Positions 17,337 through 25,187 of a stretch of DNA of 59,389 bases are shown here, one piece after another (the first letter of the stretch is position 1; each line of letters starts with the position of its first letter). The position numbers and the translations under genes are program-made. The stretch is from DASQUK01 sp046723645 (GTDB lineage: Bacteria > Actinomycetota > Acidimicrobiia > Acidimicrobiales > VFJN01), in NCBI GenBank assembly GCA_046723645.1, contig JBKOUY010000048.1, positions 1-59,389 of the forward strand, read 5' to 3'. The notes under the pieces were generated by a model. The model worked only from the letters and a program-made list of their open reading frames with translations, was not told where the DNA came from and did no database searches.

Positions 17337-18208
17337 GCGACGGCGGCGGCGCCGAGGGCGCCGGCTACGAGCTGGAGGGCAAGGTTGCGCTCGTCACCGG
17401 CGCGAGCCGTGGGGTGGGCGCCGCGACCGCCATCGCGCTGGCGGCCGCCGGTTGCCGGGTGGCGTGTGCCGCCCGCTCCACCGACGCCAGCCCCAAACGG
17501 ACGCCGGGCACGCTCGACGCCACGGTCGGCGCCATCACCGCCGTCCACGGGCGGGGGCGGGCCCTTGCCGTTCCCACGGACCTGTCCGACTCCGACCAGG
17601 TGGTGGCGATGGTTGGCGCCACCGCGGACGAGTTCGGGCGGCTCGACGTCCTCGTCAACAACGCCGCCGTGACATTCGTGGGCGATCTCGACATCCCCAT
17701 GCGTCGCCACGACCTCGTCATGGAGATCAACCTGCGCGCCCCGCTCATCGCCATCCGCGAGGCCGTGCCCCACATGCGTGCGTCGGGGGGAGGCCGGATC
17801 GTCAACGTGTCGTCGTTGGCGGCCCTGAATCCCATCCCGGGGCTCATGTCCTACGGCATCAGCAAGATCGGGCTCGAGCGTCTCACCGTCGACGCCGCCC
17901 GCCAGCTCGCCAGGGACGGCATCGCAGTCAACTGCTTCCGCATCGACGTGCCGGTCGCGTCGGAGGGCTTCGTCGCCAACACGCCCGAGACGGACCACTC
18001 CACCTGGGAGCCGTCGGAGGTCGCCGCCGAGGGCATCTGCTGGATGCTGCGCCGGCCGGCGTCGTACTCGGGCCGGCGCGAGAGCATGGCCGGGCTGCGC
18101 CGGCGTGAGGGGATCATGCCCTCCCGCTCGCCCCAGCCCCAGGCGGGCATCCCCGCCACCGAGATGTTCGACGGCCTGGCAGCCGACACCGAGACCATCT
18201 TCCGCTGA
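17333..18208 (+). CDS. Short-chain dehydrogenase/reductase
   Basis: A 291-aa SDR that would oxidise or reduce an alcohol/ketone with NAD(P). Visible motifs: cofactor loop TGASRGVG near residue 24, NNAAV, the catalytic Ser in VNVSSLAALNP and Tyr-x-x-x-Lys in MSYGISKIG. The C-terminal part (MAGLRRREGIMPSRSPQPQ) is longer than usual. Start ATG overlaps the previous stop. It sits in an operon with an LLM oxidoreductase and an acyl-CoA dehydrogenase, so an acyl-CoA or hydroxylated intermediate is a likely substrate. Confidence 0.92.
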   Translation: MSDGGGAEGAGYELEGKVALVTGASRGVGAATAIALAAAGCRVACAARSTDASPKRTPGTLDATVGAITAVHGRGRALAVPTDLSDSDQVVAMVGATADEFGRLDVLVNNAAVTFVGDLDIPMRRHDLVMEINLRAPLIAIREAVPHMRASGGGRIVNVSSLAALNPIPGLMSYGISKIGLERLTVDAARQLARDGIAVNCFRIDVPVASEGFVANTPETDHSTWEPSEVAAEGICWMLRRPASYSGRRESMAGLRRREGIMPSRSPQPQAGIPATEMFDGLAADTETIFR

Positions 18209-18233
18209 TCGACCACCGGACCAGGGAGCCGCG

Positions 18234-19088
18234 GTGAAGTTCGCCATCTCGCTCGGAATGCTCAATCCCCGCGTGTGGCCGGACGCGGCCCAGGAGGCCG
18301 ACCGGCTCGGCTACGACTCGGTCTGGCTGCCCGAGCACCTGGTCTTCCCGGTGCAGACCGAGGGCAGCCCCTTCCACGGAGCCGACCATCCACCCGTGCC
18401 CGCCGACGTCCCGGTGTTCGACGCGTTCACCTACCTGGGGTTCCTCGCCGGACGCACAGAGCGCATCCGCTTCTCGACGCACGTCTACAACATCGGGCTG
18501 CGCCACCCTTTCGTGTCCGCGCGCGCCGTGGCCACCCTCGACATCGTGTCCGGCGGTCGCGCCGAGTTCGGCATCGGCGCCAGCTGGCTGCGGGCGGAGT
18601 GGGACGCCGTCGGCCTCGACTTCGACAGCCGCGGCCGCCGGGTCGACGAAGCCATCGAGGTGTGCCGACGACTGTGGACCGAGTCCGAGATCGAACACCA
18701 TGGCGAGTTCTTCGACTTCGACCCGGTGATGTTCGAGCCCAAGCCCGTGCAGCAGCCGTACCCGCCGCTCATTGTCGGCGGCGACGGGCCGGCGGCGCTG
18801 CGCCGCGCCGCCACGGTGGGCGACGGCTGGGTGCCGATGAACCACACGCTGGAGCAGGTCCCTCCCCAGGCCGCCCGCCTGGCCGACCTGCGGGCCGCCG
18901 CCGGGCGCGACGGGCGGGTGGAGATCACCATCGGTGGCACGCCGGCGGATCTCGGCGAAGTCGCCCGCTACTCCGATGCCGGGGTCGGGCGGGTCATCGT
19001 CCGCCCGTGGCAGCGCTCGCGCGACGCGATCGACGGCCTCCGGCGCTACGCCGACGAGGTCGTCCGTCCGTCGGCGGCCATCCAGTAG
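18234..19088 (+). CDS. LLM class (F420-type) oxidoreductase
   Basis: A 284-aa TIM-barrel protein of the luciferase-like monooxygenase class. It begins KFAISLGMLNPRVWPDAAQEADRL and contains YDSVWLPEHLVFP, FSTHVYNIGLRHPFV, VSGGRAEFGIGASWLRAEW and PPLIVGGDGPAALRRAA, the pattern of actinobacterial F420-dependent members. GTG start 26 bases after the SDR stop. It would pass hydride to or from F420 (or use FMN) on an unknown substrate of the same pathway as its operon neighbours. Confidence 0.9.
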   Translation: MKFAISLGMLNPRVWPDAAQEADRLGYDSVWLPEHLVFPVQTEGSPFHGADHPPVPADVPVFDAFTYLGFLAGRTERIRFSTHVYNIGLRHPFVSARAVATLDIVSGGRAEFGIGASWLRAEWDAVGLDFDSRGRRVDEAIEVCRRLWTESEIEHHGEFFDFDPVMFEPKPVQQPYPPLIVGGDGPAALRRAATVGDGWVPMNHTLEQVPPQAARLADLRAAAGRDGRVEITIGGTPADLGEVARYSDAGVGRVIVRPWQRSRDAIDGLRRYADEVVRPSAAIQ

Positions 19089-19093
19089 GCCGA

Positions 19094-20233
19094 GTGGAGT
19101 TGCGGCGCGAGCTGCGGGCGTGGCTGGCGGACCACGTCACGCCCGAAGTGGTGGACGCGGGGCAGCGCCCCGTCACCGGCGAGACGCTGGGGACACTCCG
19201 CGCCTGGAACCGCGAGCTGGCCGACGCCGGCTGGGCGGCACCCACCTGGCCAGTCGAGCACGGCGGCCGTGCCGCCGGCCTCGACGAGCAGGTCGCCTAC
19301 CACGAGGAGATGGCCGCCGCCCGGGCGCCCGGGCCGATCAACGCGATCGGGGTGGCGAACATCGCCCCGGCGATCATGGCCTTCGGGTCCGCCGAGCAGC
19401 AGGCACGGTTCCTGAGGCCGCTGCTGCGGGGCGACGAGATCTGGTCCCAGGGGATGTCGGAGCCCGACTCGGGATCGGACCTGGCCTCGTTGCGGACCCG
19501 GGCCGAGCCCGACGGCGTCGGCTTCGTCGTCAACGGCCACAAGACCTGGAACAGCTTGGGCCACCTCGCCGACTGGTGCCAGGTCTACGTGCGGACGGAC
19601 CCCGACGCCCCCAGGCACCGGGGGATCAGCTGCCTGCTCGTCGACCTCCGCAGCCCGGGTGTCTCGGTGCGGCCGCTGCGGACCATGACCGGCGAGGTCA
19701 GCTTCAGCGAGCTGTCCTTCAGCGACGTGCGCGTGCCGGCCGAGGCGCTGCTCGGTCCGCTTCACGCCGGCTGGGCCGTGGCCATGAACACGCTCAGCCA
19801 CGAGCGGGCCGGCGTCGCGCGGCTCCACCTCGCGTTGCGCAACAAGCTCGACGCCCTCCTGGCCGAGCCGGCGGCGCAGGCTGCGCTGGGCGATCGGCGC
19901 CGGCGCCAGCAGGTTGCCCGGGTGTGGAGCCAGATCGCCTGCATGCGCTGGACGACGGAACGCTCGCTGGCGCAGCTCCGTCCCGGCCCGACCGGGCGAG
20001 GGAGTGGCCAACAGATGTCCAGCGGCAGCGCCGGCAGCCTGGCCAAGTTGGCGTGGTCGCGCGCCGATCAGGCGCTGGCCGAGCTGGCGGTCGATGTGCT
20101 CGGCCTGGGGGCGCTGTCGGGCGAGTGGGCCTACAACCTGGCCTCGTCGCCGTCGACGTCGATCGCCGGCGGCACGACCGAGATCAATCGCAACATCGTG
20201 GCCGAGCAGGGCCTCGGCCTGCCGCGGGGGTGA
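19094..20233 (+). CDS. Acyl-CoA dehydrogenase
   Basis: A 379-aa FAD enzyme that introduces an alpha,beta double bond into an acyl-CoA. Family features: WAAPTWPVEHGG near the N-terminus, QGMSEPDSGSDLASLRTRA (FAD/substrate loop), GHKTWNSLGHLADWC, SELSFSDVRVP and the C-terminal SSPSTSIAGGTTEINRNIVAEQGLGLPR. The GTG start lies five bases after the LLM stop. Last gene of the operon, convergent with the amidohydrolase. Resembles members of steroid and terpenoid degradation clusters, though the chain type cannot be fixed. Confidence 0.93.
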   Translation: MELRRELRAWLADHVTPEVVDAGQRPVTGETLGTLRAWNRELADAGWAAPTWPVEHGGRAAGLDEQVAYHEEMAAARAPGPINAIGVANIAPAIMAFGSAEQQARFLRPLLRGDEIWSQGMSEPDSGSDLASLRTRAEPDGVGFVVNGHKTWNSLGHLADWCQVYVRTDPDAPRHRGISCLLVDLRSPGVSVRPLRTMTGEVSFSELSFSDVRVPAEALLGPLHAGWAVAMNTLSHERAGVARLHLALRNKLDALLAEPAAQAALGDRRRRQQVARVWSQIACMRWTTERSLAQLRPGPTGRGSGQQMSSGSAGSLAKLAWSRADQALAELAVDVLGLGALSGEWAYNLASSPSTSIAGGTTEINRNIVAEQGLGLPRG

Positions 20234-20248
20234 GGCCCCGTCAGTCGA

Positions 20249-21523
20249 TCAGGAGCGGGGTACTTCCAGATCGGTTGCCAGCGCCTTGTGCGCCCCGACG
20301 TGCGATGCATTGGTGGAGCGGATGCTGACGTCGTGGCCGGCCGCCCGCTCCCGCAGGGCCCCCACCGTGCATTCCTCGCGGGGACGGACGCTGAACGGGT
20401 CGAAGCAGAACAGCCGCATCGCGTTCAGATGGGTGATGCGGTTGATGTCGTGGTCGGACACGCCGTCGAGCTGCTTGGCGAGGGTCTCGGGCGCGGTCGG
20501 CCACGTCGAGTCGGAGTGGGGGTAGTCGCACTCCCAGCACACCCGGTCCATGTTGAGGAACTCGCGGCTGGCCACGCCGAAGTGGTCGTCGATGAAGCAC
20601 GTGATGACGTGCTCGTTGAACACCTCGCTCGGCAGCCGGTCGCCGAAGTCCTGCCCCGTCCAGCGGTGATGGCGCTCGTAGTTGTAGTCGACCCGTTCGA
20701 GGAAGTACGGGATCCAGCCAATGCCGCCCTCGGAGAGCGCGACGTTCAACGCGGGGAACTTGCGCAGGACATCGGACCAGACCAGGTCGGCCGCCGCCTG
20801 CACGATGTTCATGGGCGTGAGCGTGATGAGGCAGTCGATGGGCGCGTCCGGTGAGGTGATCACCAGCTGCGACGACGATCCGATGTGCATGCACACGACG
20901 ACGTTCTCGTCGGAGCACGCCGCCCAGAACGGGTCCCAGTGATCGGAGTGGATGCTGGGCCAGCCGAGCTTGGACGGGTTCTCGGAGAACGTCACGGCGT
21001 GGGCTCCCTTGGCGGCCGTGCGCCGCACCTCGGCCGCACACGCCTCTGGATCCCAGATCGCGGGGAGGACGCAGGGGATGAAGCGCCCGGGGTGCGTGCC
21101 GCACCACTCGTCGATGTGCCAGTCGTTGTACGCCTGCAGCATGGCGAGGGCGACGTCCTTGTCCTCGGTCCGGGCGAAGAGCTGGCCGCAGAACTGCGGG
21201 AACGACGGGAAGCACAGCGAGCCGAGCACGCCGTTGGCATCCATGTCCTTGACGCGTTCGTCGATGTCCCAGCATCCCGGCCGGATCTCGTCGAACGACG
21301 TCGGCTCCATGCCGTACTCCTCGGGCGGGCGCCCGGACACGGCGTTGAGGGCGACGTTGGTCATCTCCTGGCCCTCGTAGAGCCACGCGCTGGTGCCGTC
21401 CGCGCGGGTGACGAATTTCGGCGCGAGGTCGGCGTAGCGCGCCGGCAGCCGTCCTTCGAACAGATGGGGTGGCTCGACCACGTGATCGTCGACGCTCACC
21501 ATGATCATCTCGTCGATGTTCAT
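20249..21523 (-). CDS. Amidohydrolase family 2 protein (ACMSD-like fold)
   Basis: A 424-aa metal-dependent TIM-barrel protein. The N-terminal metal motif is VSVDDHVVEPPHLF (Asp-Asp-His in place of His-x-His). Later landmarks are VVVCMHIGSSSQLV, ALSEGGIGWIPYFLERVDYNYERHHRW and WECDYPHSDSTWP, which holds the conserved Asp and His. This family includes decarboxylases and hydrolases; in actinobacterial catabolic clusters the role is usually unknown. ATG 21523 has a G-rich box upstream. It is divergent from the TetR gene. Confidence 0.88.
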   Translation of the reverse strand: MNIDEMIMVSVDDHVVEPPHLFEGRLPARYADLAPKFVTRADGTSAWLYEGQEMTNVALNAVSGRPPEEYGMEPTSFDEIRPGCWDIDERVKDMDANGVLGSLCFPSFPQFCGQLFARTEDKDVALAMLQAYNDWHIDEWCGTHPGRFIPCVLPAIWDPEACAAEVRRTAAKGAHAVTFSENPSKLGWPSIHSDHWDPFWAACSDENVVVCMHIGSSSQLVITSPDAPIDCLITLTPMNIVQAAADLVWSDVLRKFPALNVALSEGGIGWIPYFLERVDYNYERHHRWTGQDFGDRLPSEVFNEHVITCFIDDHFGVASREFLNMDRVCWECDYPHSDSTWPTAPETLAKQLDGVSDHDINRITHLNAMRLFCFDPFSVRPREECTVGALRERAAGHDVSIRSTNASHVGAHKALATDLEVPRS

Positions 21524-21552
21524 CGCCACCCCCTGGAGACGTTCCGTTCCGG

Positions 21553-21568
21553 CCGAGAGTAGTCTCGG
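21553..21568. promoter_or_regulatory. Perfect inverted repeat CCGAGA-GTAG-TCTCGG
   Basis: A six-base inverted repeat with a four-base centre lies in the 89-base gap between the divergent amidohydrolase and TetR genes. Size and location fit an autoregulatory TetR operator. Confidence 0.45.
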
Positions 21569-21612
21569 ACAGAGAGCGGCGCATTGCGTTCCGGGAGAAT
21601 CGGCTTTTCACC

Positions 21613-22365
21613 ATGGCGACCGAGCAGACCGAGGGTGCCCAAGGGGTCCGGGGCAACCGGGCGGACGCGGCCTGGCGCGAGCGGGCCGTCGAGCGGTCGC
21701 TTCGCCGGGCACGCGCCCGAGCGGTGAGCAGGAGCGACCGGTTCCTCGCCGCCGCCAGCGACTTGCTCGCCGAAACCGGCCGTATCGACTTCACGGTGCA
21801 GGACATCGTCGATCGGTCGAAGATGTCGCTGCGGTCCTTCTACCAGCACTTCGCCAGCAAGGACGAACTGCTGCTGGCGCTGTTCGAGGAGGCCATCCGC
21901 GGCTTCGTCGAACGGCTGCGTAGGGAGGTCGAGCGCGCCGACGATCCGGTCGACCGGCTACATGCCTACGTCACCGGCTTGTACCGGACGGCGCAGACCA
22001 CAGCGCCGGGCACCCGGGCCCTGACGATCTATCACCTGCAGCTCGCAGAGACGCGTCCCGCCGACTTCGCCGCCGCCATCGCGCCGCAGATCGACCTGCT
22101 CGCAGAGATCGTCGACGCCGGCCGGGCGAGCGGCCGTTTCCGGAGCGACATCGACGCCGCCGCCCTGACGATGCTGCTCTCCGAGACGCTGATCTCCGCC
22201 GCCCACATGCACGTGTTGGGCATCCACATGACCGGCGTCGAGGTGCGGCCGCAGCAGCTCTGGGCGTTCTGCCTCGCGGCCGTCCTGCCGCCGGCCGGCA
22301 AGGCGGCAGCGCCCGCGGTCGGGGCCGCGCGGCGCGGTGCCGGCGGCGGCCGCCGGCACCCCTGA
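21613..22365 (+). CDS. TetR family transcriptional regulator
   Basis: A 250-aa regulator. After a basic N-terminal extension of about 38 residues comes the TetR HTH: RFLAAASDLLAETG, FTVQDIVDRSKMSLRSFYQHF and SKDELLLALFEEA. The rest is an all-helical ligand domain, ending in a low-complexity Ala/Gly/Arg tail. It precedes a P450 gene by 45 bases and is divergent from an amidohydrolase, so those are its nearest candidate targets. It is also one of two candidates for the regulator that reads the TGAC-N6-GTCA sites. Confidence 0.9.
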   Translation: MATEQTEGAQGVRGNRADAAWRERAVERSLRRARARAVSRSDRFLAAASDLLAETGRIDFTVQDIVDRSKMSLRSFYQHFASKDELLLALFEEAIRGFVERLRREVERADDPVDRLHAYVTGLYRTAQTTAPGTRALTIYHLQLAETRPADFAAAIAPQIDLLAEIVDAGRASGRFRSDIDAAALTMLLSETLISAAHMHVLGIHMTGVEVRPQQLWAFCLAAVLPPAGKAAAPAVGAARRGAGGGRRHP

Positions 22366-22410
22366 TAACGTCATTCTCCACAGTCGCGAATCGCCAGGGG
22401 GGAAGGGTCC

Positions 22411-23649
22411 ATGTCCGACGTGTCGACCGGCGAGGCGACGAGCGAGGCGCGGGTCGAGTTCGACCCCTTCTCCAACGTCTTCTTCGACGACCCCTACGAC
22501 ATGTACCGGCGCCTGCGGGACGAGGCGCCCGTGTACCACAACGAGCGCTACGGGTTCTGGGCGCTGTCGCGCTACGACGACGTCGTGGCGGCCCACAAGG
22601 ACTGGCGGACGTTCTCCAGCAGCCACGGCGTCGACCTGCACACCCTGTCCACACCGCCCGACCAGGTCGCGATGTTCCGCAGCATCATCATGATGGACCC
22701 ACCGGCCCACGACCGGCTCCGGGCGCTCGTGAGCCGGGTCTTCACGCCCCGGGCGGTCCAGTCGTTCGAGCCGATCGTGCGCGAGGTGATCGAGTCCTAC
22801 GTCGAGCCGCTCGACGGCGGCGACGCGTTCGACGCGGTCGCCGACCTGGCCGGGCCGTTCCCGGTGGAGATCATCGCCCGCATCCTCGGAGTCCCCGAGG
22901 GCGACCGCCAGCAGATCCGGCACTGGCTCGACGTCCAGCTGCACCGGGAGCCCGGCAGGTTGGGTCCGACCCCCGAGGGCGACGCCGCGTCGAGGGAGGC
23001 GGGCGCCTACTTCCACGGGCTGGTGCGGGAGAAGCGGCGCCGCCCGGGCGACGACATGCTCAGCCGCCTCACGGAGGCCGAGGTCGATCGCGGGGACGGG
23101 CAGGGCGTGACCAAGCTGGACGACGGCGAGATCGCCGGGTTTGCCACGCTCCTCGGCGGCGCCGGGGCCGAGACGGTCACCAAACTGGTCGGCAACGCCT
23201 TCGTGCTGTTCGCCCGCCATCCCGAGCAGTACCGCAGGGTGATCGACGACCCGCGGGTGATCCCGGCCGCGGTCGAGGAGATCCTCCGGATCTGGCCGCC
23301 GTCCCAGTACCAGGGCCGGTTCTCGCTGCAGGACTCCGAGTTCGATGGCGTCACCCTGCCGGCCGGCCATCCGGTGCTGCTGATCACCGGCTCGGCGACG
23401 CGCGACGAGCGCTTTTTCGACGACCCCGACGCGTTCGACATCGATCGGCCGGCCAGCCAGTCGCTGGGGTTCGGGCTCGGCATCCACAGCTGCCTGGGTG
23501 CGGCGCTCGCGCGCATGGAGAGCCGCGTCGCCATCGAGCACATGGTGCGGCGCTGGCCGCGCTACGAGATCGACGAGGACGGCCTGGAGCGCGTGCACAT
23601 GTCCAACGTCGCGGGCTTCTCCAACGTGCCCGTGCGCGTTGCAGCTTGA
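22411..23649 (+). CDS. Cytochrome P450
   Basis: A 412-aa bacterial class I P450, soluble, with no signal peptide. Motifs: I-helix GGAGAETVTK (residues 249-258, with Glu254-Thr255), ExxR as Glu290-x-x-Arg293, and heme loop FGLGIHSCLG with Cys361. Substrate recognition helices are not diagnostic. It would hydroxylate using two electrons from a ferredoxin; a candidate ferredoxin is at 36666. Reading direction follows the TetR gene and both could be one transcript. Confidence 0.95.
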   Translation: MSDVSTGEATSEARVEFDPFSNVFFDDPYDMYRRLRDEAPVYHNERYGFWALSRYDDVVAAHKDWRTFSSSHGVDLHTLSTPPDQVAMFRSIIMMDPPAHDRLRALVSRVFTPRAVQSFEPIVREVIESYVEPLDGGDAFDAVADLAGPFPVEIIARILGVPEGDRQQIRHWLDVQLHREPGRLGPTPEGDAASREAGAYFHGLVREKRRRPGDDMLSRLTEAEVDRGDGQGVTKLDDGEIAGFATLLGGAGAETVTKLVGNAFVLFARHPEQYRRVIDDPRVIPAAVEEILRIWPPSQYQGRFSLQDSEFDGVTLPAGHPVLLITGSATRDERFFDDPDAFDIDRPASQSLGFGLGIHSCLGAALARMESRVAIEHMVRRWPRYEIDEDGLERVHMSNVAGFSNVPVRVAA

Positions 23650-23652
23650 GTG

Positions 23653-23723
23653 CCGAGGCAATAGCGAACGGAGTCCGGTTCGTCTTTGCCTCGGGCCGCC
23701 GGCAGCGTTCGGCATTGCCTCGG
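23653..23723. repeat. Inverted and direct repeats between convergent P450 and SDR genes
   Basis: CCGAGGCAAT (23653-23662) is the reverse complement of ATTGCCTCGG (23714-23723). A near copy, TTTGCCTCGG, sits at 23685-23694, and both right-hand copies continue as TTGCCTCGGGCCG. The left arm could pair with either, giving two alternative stem-loops. The place, between two converging stops, fits a terminator. Confidence 0.45.
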
Positions 23724-23736
23724 GCCGTCGGGGTGG

Positions 23737-24561
23737 CTACTCCTCAGCCGCCACGGCGGAGAAGTCCAGCTTGCCGGTCTGCAGGGCGCCGTAGAAGCCA
23801 CCGTCGACGTACAGGGCCTCGCCGGTCACGCACGACAGGCGGGGGCTGTTCAGGAACACCAGCGGCCAGGCCTGTTCCTCAGGGGTCGAGTAGCGGGCGA
23901 GGGGGCCGACGGCGGCGTCGATGATCGGCTTGCCGTACGACTTGTGGAAGAACGGCATCATCGGCGTGTCGGTCGGCCCGGGGTTGGTGCAGTTGAGGCG
24001 CACGCCCCTGGCCAGGTAGTCGCCCGCCTTGGACGCCACCCACGCGTTGATGACCTGCTTCGAGAACGCATAGGCACTCGCGCCGCCGATGGTGGCGGCG
24101 TGCTCCTCGCACCACCCCTTGCTCGCGTCGAAGCCCTCGGCGTCGACGAGCCCGGCGAGCGTGCCGAGGTGCTGCTGCCAGCCGAGGCCGGCATTGGACG
24201 CGATGTACGCGATCGCCGATCCCTCCGGCATCTTGGGGAGCACCTGCTCGATGAGGTGCCGGGCCCCCACGAAGTTCACCAGCATCACGTCGATGTCCGT
24301 GAAGGGCGGCCCGGGCAGGCCCGCGCAGCTGAAGAACGCGTTGACGGGCGTCCTGACCTTGGCGGCGCCCGCCTCGATGGCGTTGCGGTCGCGAAGGTCG
24401 ACCTCGAGGAACTCGGCGACGTCGACGGCCGCCGGCTTGATGTCGACGCCGATCACCTCGGCGCCGAGCTCGACAAGGATTCGCGCGGTTGCCTCGCCCA
24501 TCCCGGATGCCGCCCCGGTGACGATCGCCCGCCTGCCGTCGTAACCCAAGACGTCGTCCAT
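23737..24561 (-). CDS. SDR of the 3-alpha-hydroxysteroid dehydrogenase/carbonyl reductase type
   Basis: A 274-aa SDR. Cofactor loop TGAASGMG, then VDIKPAAVDVAEFLEVDL. The usual NNAG is replaced by FSCAGLPG. The catalytic Ser (YIASNAG) and Tyr-x-x-x-Lys (SAYAFSKQ) are separated by a long insert (LGWQQHLGTLAGLVD... to ...EEHAATIGGA), as in Comamonas 3-alpha-HSD/carbonyl reductase and bile-acid/terpene alcohol dehydrogenases. C-terminal DGGFYG is present. It likely oxidises a ring hydroxyl with NAD(P). A TGAC-N6-GTCA site lies 66 bases upstream. Confidence 0.88.
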   Translation of the reverse strand: MDDVLGYDGRRAIVTGAASGMGEATARILVELGAEVIGVDIKPAAVDVAEFLEVDLRDRNAIEAGAAKVRTPVNAFFSCAGLPGPPFTDIDVMLVNFVGARHLIEQVLPKMPEGSAIAYIASNAGLGWQQHLGTLAGLVDAEGFDASKGWCEEHAATIGGASAYAFSKQVINAWVASKAGDYLARGVRLNCTNPGPTDTPMMPFFHKSYGKPIIDAAVGPLARYSTPEEQAWPLVFLNSPRLSCVTGEALYVDGGFYGALQTGKLDFSAVAAEE

Positions 24562-24626
24562 GCCGTCCCCCTCTGACCGAGCCCGCGGGACCTGTGGCCG
24601 TAGGCTACCCCTCCTGCGGTCGGGAG

Positions 24627-24640
24627 TGACATGGGTGTCA
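24627..24640. promoter_or_regulatory. Operator-like palindrome TGAC-ATGGGT-GTCA
   Basis: One of seven copies of T(G/A)AC-N6-GTCA. It lies between the divergent SDR and SRPBCC genes. On the plus strand it covers the expected -35 region of a CATAAT hexamer (24658-24663) only nine bases before the GTG at 24672, so the SRPBCC transcript may be nearly leaderless. Confidence 0.6.
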
Positions 24641-24671
24641 CATTCGGCGCCCGGCCGTCATAATCGCGGGC

Positions 24672-25181
24672 GTGAGGCAGCACGAGTCCTCGTTCGAGAT
24701 CGAAGCGACGCGCGAGCAGGTCTGGCGCACGCTGCATCCCCCGCTCGCGCCTCTGCCGGTCGGCGAACACCGGGTGATCGAGCACGGCGATGTCCGCATC
24801 GAGATCGTCCACCCCGGCGACGAGCACGGGCTGGGGCTGGTGCGGTTCTGCCGCTTCCGGGTGCCCCGCTACCTGCTCAGTGGGGGAGTCGGACGCTCAT
24901 GGGAGGTCATCACCGAGTCGCGTCCCCCCGAGTTCTCGCGCTACGAGGCGGTCGGCAAGCCACTGTGGTCACAGGCGACCGGCTGGCATCGCCTCGAGGA
25001 CCTGGGCGACGGCCGTACCAGGGTGAGCTTCGGCGAGACCTACGAAGCCTTCAATCCGCTCGCCCGGCGGTTCCTCGAGGCCCGGGTCCACCGCTTCATC
25101 TCCAAGGACAACGACGCCATCATCCGCCAGGCGGTGGAGCGGGGTGTGGCGGCTCACCGGCGGAGGGCGCCTCGCGCCTAG
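24672..25181 (+). CDS. SRPBCC (START/polyketide cyclase-like) family protein
   Basis: A 169-aa protein with the SRPBCC layout: N-terminal strand SSFEIEATREQVWRTL, central sheet (VITESRPPEFSRYEAVGKPLW), the GWHRLEDLGDGRTRVSFGETYEAF hairpin and a long C-terminal helix LEARVHRFISKDNDAIIRQAVERG. Such proteins bind hydrophobic ligands in a deep cavity; some are cyclases or hydratases. No catalytic residues are evident. GTG start. Its stop lies six bases from that of the convergent P450. Confidence 0.75.
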   Translation: MRQHESSFEIEATREQVWRTLHPPLAPLPVGEHRVIEHGDVRIEIVHPGDEHGLGLVRFCRFRVPRYLLSGGVGRSWEVITESRPPEFSRYEAVGKPLWSQATGWHRLEDLGDGRTRVSFGETYEAFNPLARRFLEARVHRFISKDNDAIIRQAVERGVAAHRRRAPRA

Positions 25182-25187
25182 TGTCCA

